This document shows positions 27,260 to 34,702 of a DNA stretch of 64,000 bases, in pieces. Position numbers and translations under genes: made by a program. This DNA is from Flexivirga meconopsidis (GTDB taxonomy: Bacteria > Actinomycetota > Actinomycetes > Actinomycetales > Dermatophilaceae). The stretch is from NCBI RefSeq assembly GCF_026162425.1, contig NZ_JAOBQJ010000005.1, positions 124,001 to 188,000 of the forward strand, written 5' to 3'. The notes under the pieces were generated by a model. The model had not been told where the DNA came from, searched no databases, and saw only the letters and a program-made list of their open reading frames with translations. Position 1 is the stretch's first letter. Every line of letters begins with the position of its first letter.

Positions 27260-28207
27260 ATGTTGCGGATCGAGGTGAGTGTCGACGGTCTGGCCGGCGT
27301 GCGCTTCACGGTCGATCCGCTCGCTGAGGCGGTCTCCTCGCTGGCCGCGGTGCTGTCCGGTGATCCGCGGCCCGTGCACGGACGACTCGTCGGCCTCCTC
27401 CAGGGCGTCGAACTACGCGAGCGGGCGCTGCTGCAGGAGGTCTTCCAGGACCCGGCCTGGGTCCCCGACTTCGTGACGTCGGAGCCGTTGCCCACCGAGG
27501 ACACCGAGGAGCAGTTGGCGAGGGTGGGTCGGGCCGATCTCGCCGAGGTCGCCGCCGACTTGGCGCGGATGCGGGCGGCGAGTCCGGATCTCGACGCGTG
27601 CCGGCTGACGCCCCGCGAACTGCGCAACCGGACCGCGGACGCGCTGCTCGACTACTGGGGTCTGGTGCTGCGTCCGTTCGCCGACCGCCTGCAGACGATC
27701 GGAACGGCCGACATCGCGCACCGAGCCGCCCTCGGCGCCACCGAGGGACTCGCTGCCGCATTGGGTGCCCTGCACGGCTGCATCGAGTTCGCGGACGGGG
27801 CGCTGCTCTTCCCCAAGCTCGGCGTCACCGCGACCGTGCGAGCCACCGACGGCGTCTGGTTGGTGCCATCGGTCTTCCGCTGGCCGGGTATCAACGTGCG
27901 GTTCGACGGCAACCGTCCGGTCGTCCACTACCCGGCACGAGGCGCCGGTCGGGTGTGGGAAGCACCACGCGAGGCCGACCCAGCGCTGGCCAGACTCATC
28001 GGACGCAACCGCGCCCGCGTGCTGATGCACCTGCAATTGCCTTGCACCACAACGCAACTCGCGGTGGATCTCGGACTTGCGAAGGCGACCGTCAGCGAGC
28101 ACCTGGGCGCGCTGGCCGACGCCAGGATGGTGACACCTCGCCGCGTCGGACGCGAGGTGCTCTACGACCGCACCGAGCTCGGCGATCAACTGACCGCCGC
28201 CGGTTGA
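27260..28207 (+). CDS. ArsR-type winged-helix regulator with DUF5937 domain
   Basis: A 315-residue protein starting MLRIEVSVDGLAGVRFTVDP, the usual opening of DUF5937/ArsR proteins. The C-terminal HTH is in VLMHLQLPCTTTQLAVDLGL and AKATVSEHLGALADARMVT. An upstream ATG at 27194 would add 22 poorly conserved residues, so I prefer 27260. No metal-binding CxC motif is visible, so it probably senses something other than metal, or acts through the large N-terminal domain. Target genes are unknown; the divergent propeller gene is a candidate. Confidence 0.75.
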   Translation: MLRIEVSVDGLAGVRFTVDPLAEAVSSLAAVLSGDPRPVHGRLVGLLQGVELRERALLQEVFQDPAWVPDFVTSEPLPTEDTEEQLARVGRADLAEVAADLARMRAASPDLDACRLTPRELRNRTADALLDYWGLVLRPFADRLQTIGTADIAHRAALGATEGLAAALGALHGCIEFADGALLFPKLGVTATVRATDGVWLVPSVFRWPGINVRFDGNRPVVHYPARGAGRVWEAPREADPALARLIGRNRARVLMHLQLPCTTTQLAVDLGLAKATVSEHLGALADARMVTPRRVGREVLYDRTELGDQLTAAG

Positions 28208-28216
28208 GGTCAGTCG

Positions 28217-28786
28217 TCAGCGGGTCAGCCAGCGGTGCAGCAACCGACTCATCGCCGGCAGCACGAAGTAGGTCATCAGCGGGGTCATGAACACCGTCGT
28301 GGCCAGCACTCGGACCGGCAGCGACCATCCGCTGAGCACCGGTGCGAAGACGACGTTGACGACGAGCGACAGCGGGAAGAACGCCAGCCAGATCATCGTG
28401 GCCTGCTTCCACCGCGGCGGCACCTTGGGCGCGGCAACGGTGGTGGTCTCGCTGCTCGGCGGGTCGAACCAGCCCTCGATCCCCACCCGACGGTGAGTGA
28501 CTCGGTCCTCGACCATGCCGACGCCGCTGCGCAGCCACCACTTGCGCTGCTCGGAGTCTTCCCACGCACGCAGTGCGTCGGCGTCGTCGAAGCGGTAGAG
28601 CATGTGCCACTCGTCCGAATCACCGCGCGGGCGCACCCACCCGGTGCCGAGGAAACCCGGAAAGCGTTCGGCCAGAGCGGTGCCGGCGTTGATCCAGGCG
28701 AGCATCTGCTCGTCGTTGCCCGGCTGCACCCGGCGGGTGATCGCCACGGTCACCGCGCTCGTGCGGCTCTCGGCAAGTTGCGTCAT
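28217..28786 (-). CDS. Antibiotic biosynthesis monooxygenase (ABM) domain membrane protein
   Basis: A 189-residue protein with an N-terminal ABM ferredoxin-like domain (VTVAITRRVQPGNDEQMLAWI, WHMLYRFDDADALRAWEDSEQ). Two C-terminal membrane helices follow (MIWLAFFPLSLVVNVVFAPVL and VLATTVFMTPLMTYFVLPAM). This ABM-plus-two-helix layout is a common actinobacterial family of unknown function. It converges on the ArsR gene with nine bases between the stops. Confidence 0.75.
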   Translation of the reverse strand: MTQLAESRTSAVTVAITRRVQPGNDEQMLAWINAGTALAERFPGFLGTGWVRPRGDSDEWHMLYRFDDADALRAWEDSEQRKWWLRSGVGMVEDRVTHRRVGIEGWFDPPSSETTTVAAPKVPPRWKQATMIWLAFFPLSLVVNVVFAPVLSGWSLPVRVLATTVFMTPLMTYFVLPAMSRLLHRWLTR

Positions 28787-28850
28787 ACGTCAATGGTGCG
28801 GGAGCGCCGGGCGTGCTCCGCACCGCTCTAAGCCACCCCGATGGTGAGAC

Positions 28851-29315
28851 TCACCACATTCGTGGCGCTCGTATGACGCACCGGGCCATCGTCCCGGCGA
28901 GGACGAGCATGACTGCCCACACCGCCATGCAATAGGGACAGAGCGCCTCGATGACGAAGATGCTCTGGAACGCCAGCCACCCGACGAAGACCAGGCCTGC
29001 TGCCACCCCGGCCGTCAGACCCCACCAGAACCAACGGCTGAACCGTGCACCGGCGAGCACGGCGACGCCGATCGTCAGCACCACCGCGAAGCCGACCAGC
29101 CCGATGAACGGATTGGGGAAGCCGAAGGCGGCCGCCTGGTCGGACTGCATGACCGTGCCGCAGTTGATCGTCGCGCTGACGTTGCAGGACGGTGCGTAGA
29201 ACGGGTTGGTCAGCAACTTGTACTTCTCGATGGAGAGCGTGCCTGCGGCGACCAACCCGATCGCACCGCAGATCGAGAGGATCCAGCCCAGCGCGCGGTA
29301 GGAGGCAGCGCTCAC
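28851..29315 (-). CDS. Vitamin K epoxide reductase (VKOR) family membrane protein
   Basis: A 154-residue four- to five-helix membrane protein. It has the VKOR loop cysteines CNVSATINC, the essential Ser/Thr region and the quinone-site CxxC in EALCPYCMAVW. It reoxidises periplasmic DsbA-type oxidases using menaquinone. The GTG start overlaps the TGA of the DsbA-like gene (GTGA at 29315-29312), so oxidase and reoxidase are made together. I chose GTG 29315 because upstream residues in this frame are only a shadow of the DsbA gene. Confidence 0.85.
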   Translation of the reverse strand: MSAASYRALGWILSICGAIGLVAAGTLSIEKYKLLTNPFYAPSCNVSATINCGTVMQSDQAAAFGFPNPFIGLVGFAVVLTIGVAVLAGARFSRWFWWGLTAGVAAGLVFVGWLAFQSIFVIEALCPYCMAVWAVMLVLAGTMARCVIRAPRMW

Positions 29316-30073
29316 GCGACGGCGTCCCCGACGGTTTTCTGCAGGTCCTGCACACTCTTGGGCTCGAAGGGCTTGCCGTTGAAGAAGAAGCTCGGAGTTC
29401 CCTTGAGGTTCAACGCGGTTGCGTCCTTCAAGTCGGCTTCGACGCGCTGCTTGACCGAATCCGACGTGTAGTCCGCCTCCCACTTGGTCATGTCGAGCCC
29501 GAGCTGGCGGGCGTACCCACGGAAGGTGTCGTCGGTCGGCACCTGCTGCTCCGCCCAGTCCTTCTGATTGGTGTACATGAGGCGGTACATCGGCTCCAGC
29601 CGGCCCTGTCGGGCGGCTGCTTCCACGGCATACGCGGCGCGTTTGGAGTTGAAGTGCCCGTCGAGCGGGAAGTAGCGGATCGCGTAGGTCAGCTTGCCCT
29701 TGTACTGCTCGCGCAACTGCTCCATCACCGGGAAGACCGCGCCACATGCCTCGCACTCGAAGTCGAGGAACTCCACCAGCACCGCCTTGGACGAGCCCGC
29801 GTCGAGAAAGTGCGAGGTCGGCCGCAACCACGGCCCGTAACTGATCCCGGCCGGTGGCGCGACGCTGCGCGAGGGTGCGGGCGAGGCCGCTCCACCGGAG
29901 GAGCCGTCGGTGCCGGCCGTGCCGCCCGCACCGCCACCGGAGCCGCTGCCGCAGGCCGCGAGGAGTGGCACGAGGCCGACCGCCAGCGCGGCCCGACGCG
30001 ACCAGAAACGGGGACGACGATCTGATGAGGGCACGGGTCTGCTTCCGGTTGGCGAAGTGGGTGCCTCAGCCAA
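29312..30073 (-). CDS. DsbA-like thioredoxin-fold lipoprotein
   Basis: A 253-residue exported protein. The signal peptide ends in the lipobox VPLLAACGSG, followed by a Gly/Ser linker. The thioredoxin-4 domain has the active site FECEACGAVFP and the cis-Pro loop KGTPSFFFNGKPFEP. It should form disulfide bonds in exported proteins at the membrane surface and be recycled by the overlapping VKOR gene. The upstream region is a 635-base gap shared with the polymer operon. Confidence 0.85.
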   Translation of the reverse strand: MAEAPTSPTGSRPVPSSDRRPRFWSRRAALAVGLVPLLAACGSGSGGGAGGTAGTDGSSGGAASPAPSRSVAPPAGISYGPWLRPTSHFLDAGSSKAVLVEFLDFECEACGAVFPVMEQLREQYKGKLTYAIRYFPLDGHFNSKRAAYAVEAAARQGRLEPMYRLMYTNQKDWAEQQVPTDDTFRGYARQLGLDMTKWEADYTSDSVKQRVEADLKDATALNLKGTPSFFFNGKPFEPKSVQDLQKTVGDAVA

Positions 30074-30708
30074 GAAATATCGGTTATGCGTCTGCTGAGA
30101 ACACTCCTAGTGCCGGCTGAGAGCCGGGTGACCGCATCGTGCTCGTCTCGCTATTTGGACGGCCACCGGGCGCTCCCTCACCGCCCGAGGGTGACCGTCC
30201 AACCCCGTGTGGACCCCTCGACCCGCGGCCGGCGGCGGAGGTCCCGGGGCGGCCCGATCCGTTGCCTTGGCCGTGGCCGATACGAATGAGTTAGCTCACA
30301 GTTCGCTCCCGATCCGCCGCAGGCCACCGGCCAGGCGTCCAATTATCGACGGCATCGAATCCTGTTGCAGCAGAGTCCTTTTCACGAATACCTGAACGAT
30401 CTGAAGTAGTGCAACATTCAACTAGCCGTCATCCGGGCTCACCCGAGTGGGTTAGGACAGCTAGTTACGCATGGGTAAGGTCGGCGACTGCCTGACCGCG
30501 GGTCACATCCCGAGATGCGCGGTTTGGCAGCTGACCGACGAGATCGAGTTGGGCAGGTGACAAGGACCACTCAGGCCTGGCATAGTCGCCGCCACCAGAT
30601 CGTTTGTCTTCCTCTTTTCCCAAACCGTTACCCAGTTGCTGCATTCGGGAGGCGCACGCCCGCCGTCAGGGGGCCGTTGCGAGCAGCCGAAGAACCGGAA
30701 GGACCGTC
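30074..30708. other. Long structured intergenic region before the polymer operon
   Basis: No convincing gene is present in 635 bases between the divergent DsbA and polymer-operon genes. Two strong inverted repeats stand out. 30155-30202 pairs TTGGACGG/CCGTCCAA with an inner GGGCG/CGCCC. 30420-30466 pairs AACTAGC/GCTAGTT around an inner CGGG-ctca-CCCG. GC content drops between 30280 and 30640, suggesting promoters and regulator sites. The ribosome site ggaagga at 30697 serves the first gene. Confidence 0.5.
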
Positions 30709-31386
30709 ATGTCCAGCGCAACGGTGCGCTACCCGTCCACCGACGCCCCTCGCGATGCACGCGACACCGCGTCGGCCTATGCCACCGCGGCCGAGAGCCT
30801 ACGGGTCTCGGCGCTGGCACTCGCCGACGCCGCGGACGACGCCGACGACCAGTTGCTGCATCACCCGGCCGCGGTGGTCCGCTCCCGGGCGAGCGTGCTG
30901 AAGGACCTGCCCGCGCCGGCGACGGAGCGTTCCGCCGCCCGGCTCGACCTGGACGACCTGGTCACCTGCACGCAGCAGGCAGCACGGTTCGCCGGGATCC
31001 CGGCTCCGCTGGTGGGGGCAACCCGCATGCCGGTGAACGACGCACCGGCCGTCACCGAGGCGCTGGGGCTCCTGCTGGCCGAACTCGCCTCGTGGGGCGC
31101 GCCGGAGATCACCGTCTCCGCGTGCGACGGTGCCGACTCCGAGGCGCCCTCGGGCCGCGCGCCCGAAGCGTCGGTGCGCATCCGCGTGCCGCACGCCCGC
31201 CCCCGGTGGTCGGAGGTCACGCGCGCAATGTCCGCCTTCACCGAGCGTCTGCACGGCGCGGGCGCCGCCGGCGCCCACGTGAGCGTGCACGGGACCGCGC
31301 TGGTCGCGCGCTCCGCCGCGCTTGAGATCCGCACCGACGAGGCCGAGACGCTCGCCGTCGCCCATTGGCCGATCGATCACGGCTGA
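30709..31386 (+). CDS. Unknown first gene of the polymer operon
   Basis: A 225-residue soluble acidic protein that I cannot assign. The N-terminal half is helical and Ala/Asp-rich (DTASAYATAAESLRVSALAL). The C-terminal half (TEALGLLLAELASWGAPEIT ... ARPRWSEVTRAMSAFTERLHGAGAAG) alternates helices and strands, loosely recalling a degenerate histidine-kinase ATPase domain without N/G boxes. That resemblance is weak. ATG 30709 has ggaagga upstream and its TGA overlaps the next ATG. Position as head of a pgsBCA operon suggests a regulatory or assembly role. Confidence 0.6.
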   Translation: MSSATVRYPSTDAPRDARDTASAYATAAESLRVSALALADAADDADDQLLHHPAAVVRSRASVLKDLPAPATERSAARLDLDDLVTCTQQAARFAGIPAPLVGATRMPVNDAPAVTEALGLLLAELASWGAPEITVSACDGADSEAPSGRAPEASVRIRVPHARPRWSEVTRAMSAFTERLHGAGAAGAHVSVHGTALVARSAALEIRTDEAETLAVAHWPIDHG

Positions 31387-31493
31387 TGGCCTCGATCCAC
31401 ACCGACCTGGTGCACGCCGCCATCGGAGGCGCCATCTTCATCGTCGGTTTCGGCATGGCGCGCTGGCGATTCCGAGGGGGACGACGACCGTGA
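31386..31493 (+). CDS. Small membrane peptide (35 residues)
   Basis: The frame reads MASIHTDLVHAAIGG, then AIFIVGFGMARWRFRGGRRP, ending TGA at 31491-31493. One hydrophobic helix is followed by a strongly basic tail, an N-out/C-in single-span topology. It overlaps the preceding stop by one base (TGATG) and the next GTG by four (GTGA), so it is stitched into the operon. Tiny PgsE-like peptides occur in some poly-gamma-glutamate operons; a similar accessory role is inference. Confidence 0.6.
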   Translation: MASIHTDLVHAAIGGAIFIVGFGMARWRFRGGRRP

Positions 31494-32383
31494 GCAAACA
31501 CCAGGCGACAGAACGAACGCTTCGTTCGGCGCTCCGCGAGCGCTGGACCCCCGCCCTCACCGACCTGTATGCCGTGAGCGTCGCCGGCGCCGCGGCCGGC
31601 CTCGTGGCCGGCGTGCAGACGACCTGGTCGGCCCGCCTCATGCTCGGCGGCGTTGCCGTCGCGGTGGCCCTGCTCGCTCTGTTCGGCGAATCCTTCACCG
31701 GGCTCGGCGTGGGCATCGCCGGCGCACTCATCGCCGCCATCGTGCTGCAGTCGGCAAACCTGTGGACCAGCGAACGATTCGGCTGGAGCCTCGCACTCTG
31801 TGCAGTCATGCCGTTGCTCGGCTGGCTGAGCGGTGTGGCGGCTGCTGCGGCACGGGCGTCGGCGCGACATGCGGCACGACCGCGAGCCGGGACGGTCGCC
31901 CCGGCATACGGCTCGCTCGGGCTGCTCACCTCCGACACGTTCGAGCAGCGGGTCACCGAGGAGGTGGCACGCGCGGAACGCTTCGGCCGTCCCCTGACGC
32001 TCGTGGTCATCGAGTCGCGCAGCGTCGTGGACGAGCCGGCGGCATACCAGCGCGCGCGGCGCAGCCTCGCCCGCATCATGGAGGCCACCACCCGCGACAC
32101 CGATGTGCCGGCCGATCTCGGCGACGGCAGGTTCGGTCTGCTCCTGCCCGAGACCGGCGAGAGCGGTGCCTGGGACCAGCTCGCTCCGATCCTGCGGGTC
32201 ACCGGCCAGCACACCGTGGAGTTGAGCAACGGCGGTCGCGCTCCCGTCACGTCGGTCCTCCAGGTCGGCATCGGCGTGGCCACGATCGGCGCCGACCGCG
32301 CTGCCGCGCCGGACACGCTGTCGCTGCGGGCCCGGCGCGAGGCGGCGGCCTCACTCGACGATCTTGCGAGCTGGGTCGCATGA
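31490..32383 (+). CDS. Membrane protein with degenerate GGDEF domain
   Basis: A 297-residue protein. Three to four membrane segments fill residues 20-125 (LYAVSVAGAAAGLVAGV, LMLGGVAVAVALLALFG, GIAGALIAAIVLQ, ALCAVMPLLGWLSGV). The C-terminal domain has the GGDEF fold (SDTFEQRVTEEVARAERFGRPLTLVVIE), but the active-site loop reads LGDGRFGLLLPET in place of GG[DE]EF. It is therefore almost certainly not a diguanylate cyclase; such domains can serve as nucleotide receptors or scaffolds. GTG overlaps the small peptide stop and its TGA overlaps pgsB (ATGA). Confidence 0.7.
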   Translation: MSKHQATERTLRSALRERWTPALTDLYAVSVAGAAAGLVAGVQTTWSARLMLGGVAVAVALLALFGESFTGLGVGIAGALIAAIVLQSANLWTSERFGWSLALCAVMPLLGWLSGVAAAAARASARHAARPRAGTVAPAYGSLGLLTSDTFEQRVTEEVARAERFGRPLTLVVIESRSVVDEPAAYQRARRSLARIMEATTRDTDVPADLGDGRFGLLLPETGESGAWDQLAPILRVTGQHTVELSNGGRAPVTSVLQVGIGVATIGADRAAAPDTLSLRARREAAASLDDLASWVA

Positions 32384-33699
32384 TCCGACAGCTCGCGGGT
32401 CTGGCGATCCTCGTGCTGGCGTGCACCGGCCTCTTCGGCTACTGGTGGCTCAGCCTGCGCGCGCACAATCGCCGGATCGACAATCTCTCAGTTCGCTTGC
32501 ACGTCAACGGGATTCGAGGCAAGTCCACCGTCACCCGCCTGCTCGCCGGGGTCCTGCGCGAAGGCGGCTACGTGACCGTCGCCAAGACGACCGGCAGTGC
32601 CGCCCGGGTGATCGAGCCGTCCGGCGCCGAGACCCCGATCAAGCGGCGCGGTGCACCGACGATCAACGAGCAGGTCGACATCGTCGCCGAGCACGTGACG
32701 CCCGAGGTCGAGGCGCTCGTCATCGAATGTATGGCGGTGCGACCGCTCTACCAGGAGTACTCCCAGGAGCGCATGGTCCGCAGTCACATCACGGTGATCA
32801 CCAACGTGCGTGAGGACCACCAGGAGGAGATGGGCGAAACCCTCGAGGAGATCGCCGACTCGATGTCGGCCACCATCCCTCGCGACGGCATCCTGGTGAC
32901 CGCCGAGGACCGCCCGCACCTGCGGGCACGTCTGGAGCGCAACGCCGCCGAGCGCGGCAGCACCCTGATCTACGCCGATCCGCGCGGTGTCGCCGACGAG
33001 GACATGCGGGGCTTTGACTATCTGCAGTTCAAGGAGAACGTCGCGATTGGTCTGGTCATCGCCCGCCAGCTCGGCATCAGCCGCGAGGCCGCGCTGCAGG
33101 GGATGTGGCGTTCGGTGCCGGACGTCGGCGTGGTGCGGCTGCGCAGCTACCCGGTGCGCGGTGCGCAGGTGATGTGGGTGCCGATGTTCGCCGCGAACGA
33201 CCGCGAGAGCGTGATCCTCACCTTCGACACGCTGCGTGCGCAGTTCCCGCCGGACGCACCGGTGATCGGGATTCTCAACAACCGCAGCGACCGTGGACGC
33301 CGGGCCGAGCTCTTCGCCGACATGGTGCCGCAGGATCTGGCCCACCACCTGGACCACGTGATCACTTTCGGCGCCTACGAGGAGACGGTGATCCCGCGGA
33401 TCACCGAGCAGGGCTACCCCGCCGACCGGGTCCACGCGATGGGCGACAGCGTGCAGCCCTCGCTGGACCAGATCCTCGACCTGGTCGGGTCCCTCGCTGG
33501 CCCCGGAGGTGCGGTGCTCGTTGGCATGATCAACATCCACACCGCGCAGGCTGAGCTGCTGATCGAGCACTTCGCCGAACTCGCCGGCGACGAGCACGTC
33601 GACGAACTCGCCGAGTCGCGACTGGTCTCCCGCGCACCCGCGGGGGTGCGCCGGATGCACCGCGCGGCGGCGCGACGGGCGGTGCTCACCGATGGCTGA
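32380..33699 (+). CDS. pgsB: Poly-gamma-glutamate synthase PgsB/CapB
   Basis: A 439-residue Mur-ligase-like amide ligase. It has one N-terminal membrane helix (LAGLAILVLACTGLFGYWWL), the ATP loop LHVNGIRGKSTVTRLLAGV, the substrate region INEQVDIVAEH and the Mg-binding IECMAVRP and TNVREDHQEEMG. It polymerises an amino acid, glutamate in known systems, at the inner membrane. Length is near the roughly 390-440 of CapB. It overlaps the GGDEF gene (ATGA) and pgsC by eight bases, so these proteins are made together. Confidence 0.9.
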   Translation: MIRQLAGLAILVLACTGLFGYWWLSLRAHNRRIDNLSVRLHVNGIRGKSTVTRLLAGVLREGGYVTVAKTTGSAARVIEPSGAETPIKRRGAPTINEQVDIVAEHVTPEVEALVIECMAVRPLYQEYSQERMVRSHITVITNVREDHQEEMGETLEEIADSMSATIPRDGILVTAEDRPHLRARLERNAAERGSTLIYADPRGVADEDMRGFDYLQFKENVAIGLVIARQLGISREAALQGMWRSVPDVGVVRLRSYPVRGAQVMWVPMFAANDRESVILTFDTLRAQFPPDAPVIGILNNRSDRGRRAELFADMVPQDLAHHLDHVITFGAYEETVIPRITEQGYPADRVHAMGDSVQPSLDQILDLVGSLAGPGGAVLVGMINIHTAQAELLIEHFAELAGDEHVDELAESRLVSRAPAGVRRMHRAAARRAVLTDG

Positions 33700-34702
33700 G
33701 TACGCCGTCTCCCCCGAGATCGCACGGGTCGTGCTGGTGGCGGGGGTCATCCTCAGCATGCTCTTCTACGAGCGTGCTCAGCTGACAACGGGCGGAGCGA
33801 TCGTCCCGGCATACTTCGCGCTGTCCGCCAACCGGCCGGTCGCGATCGCCGTGACGATCGCCGTCGGATACCTGACCTACCTCATCGTCCATTACGTCGT
33901 GGGCCGGCGGAAGATCCTATACGGGAGAAAGAAATTCGAGGTCGAGGTGCTGGTCGGCCTCGGTCTGATCCTGGTGACCACAGCCCTCGCGCGCGCCTTC
34001 GGGCACCTCGACCCGTGGCTCGCCGGACTGGCCGGGATCGGCTTCCTGATCCCCGGCATCCTGGCGCACGACATGGGCCGGCAGAAGCCGGGCCGGACGA
34101 TCTTCGCGGTGGCGGTGACCGCGGCCGCGCTCGTGGTCGTCACCCAGTTGCTGACCCGGTTGCTGGATGTCGTGCCCGGGCAGACCGAGCCGGAGCCGGT
34201 GCTCGCGTCGGTGCTCGGCTACCCGCGAGAGGTGCTCATCATCGCCGTCGGGCTGAGCGTGGTCATCGGCACGTTCGTCTTCTCCCGCCTCGGTGTCCGG
34301 TCCGGTGGTTTCATCAGCGGCGCCTACCTGGCGCTGGTCAGCCCCCGGTGGCCCGACCTGTTCTTCACCGCGACGGTCGCGATCGCCACCTGGTTCGTGG
34401 TGACCCGGGTGCTGATGCCCCGGCTGCTGCTCTTCGGCCGTCGCAAGCTGTCGACGATGATCCTCGTCGGGGCGCTCATCGGCTGGTCCCTGGAGATCGT
34501 GTTGTCGGTGCTCACCCACCAGCAATATCAACCGTGGCGCGGGCTGACCGTCGCCACGCTCATGGTGCCGGCGCTGATCGCCAACGACGCGCAGCGCCAG
34601 GGCTGGGAGCGCACTGTGTGGGGCACGGGCCTCACTGCGGTCGGTGTGCTGGCCGCCACCAACGCGGTCGCCGCGGCGGCCCTCGCCGGAGGTCTGCTGT
34701 GA
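33692..34702 (+). CDS. pgsC: PgsC/CapC membrane protein, tandem two-unit form
   Basis: A 336-residue polytopic protein, more than twice the approximately 150 residues of Bacillus PgsC/CapC. The N-terminal half carries the CapC signature (YERAQLTTGGAIVPAYFAL ... GRRKILYGRKKFEVEVLVG). The C-terminal half repeats it (FSRLGVRSGGFISGAYLALVSPRWPDL ... FGRRKLSTMILVGALIG). It looks like a duplication and fusion of two CapC units. It partners PgsB in polymer synthesis. The start overlaps pgsB and the stop overlaps pgsA (GTGA). Confidence 0.85.
   Translation: MAEYAVSPEIARVVLVAGVILSMLFYERAQLTTGGAIVPAYFALSANRPVAIAVTIAVGYLTYLIVHYVVGRRKILYGRKKFEVEVLVGLGLILVTTALARAFGHLDPWLAGLAGIGFLIPGILAHDMGRQKPGRTIFAVAVTAAALVVVTQLLTRLLDVVPGQTEPEPVLASVLGYPREVLIIAVGLSVVIGTFVFSRLGVRSGGFISGAYLALVSPRWPDLFFTATVAIATWFVVTRVLMPRLLLFGRRKLSTMILVGALIGWSLEIVLSVLTHQQYQPWRGLTVATLMVPALIANDAQRQGWERTVWGTGLTAVGVLAATNAVAAAALAGGLL

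Noticed and set aside
30464-30479. GlnR or MtrA box (GTTAC-N6-GTAAG)
   Set aside because: It agrees with only part of the GlnR consensus, and one chance match is expected in a gap of this length.
30074-30708. Known riboswitch (ydaO c-di-AMP, GEMM c-di-GMP, SAM-IV)
   Set aside because: I looked for the conserved core strings of each and found none; only unassigned hairpins remain.
31490-32383. Active diguanylate cyclase
   Set aside because: The signature loop is LGDGRFG; the catalytic GG(D/E)EF residues are absent.
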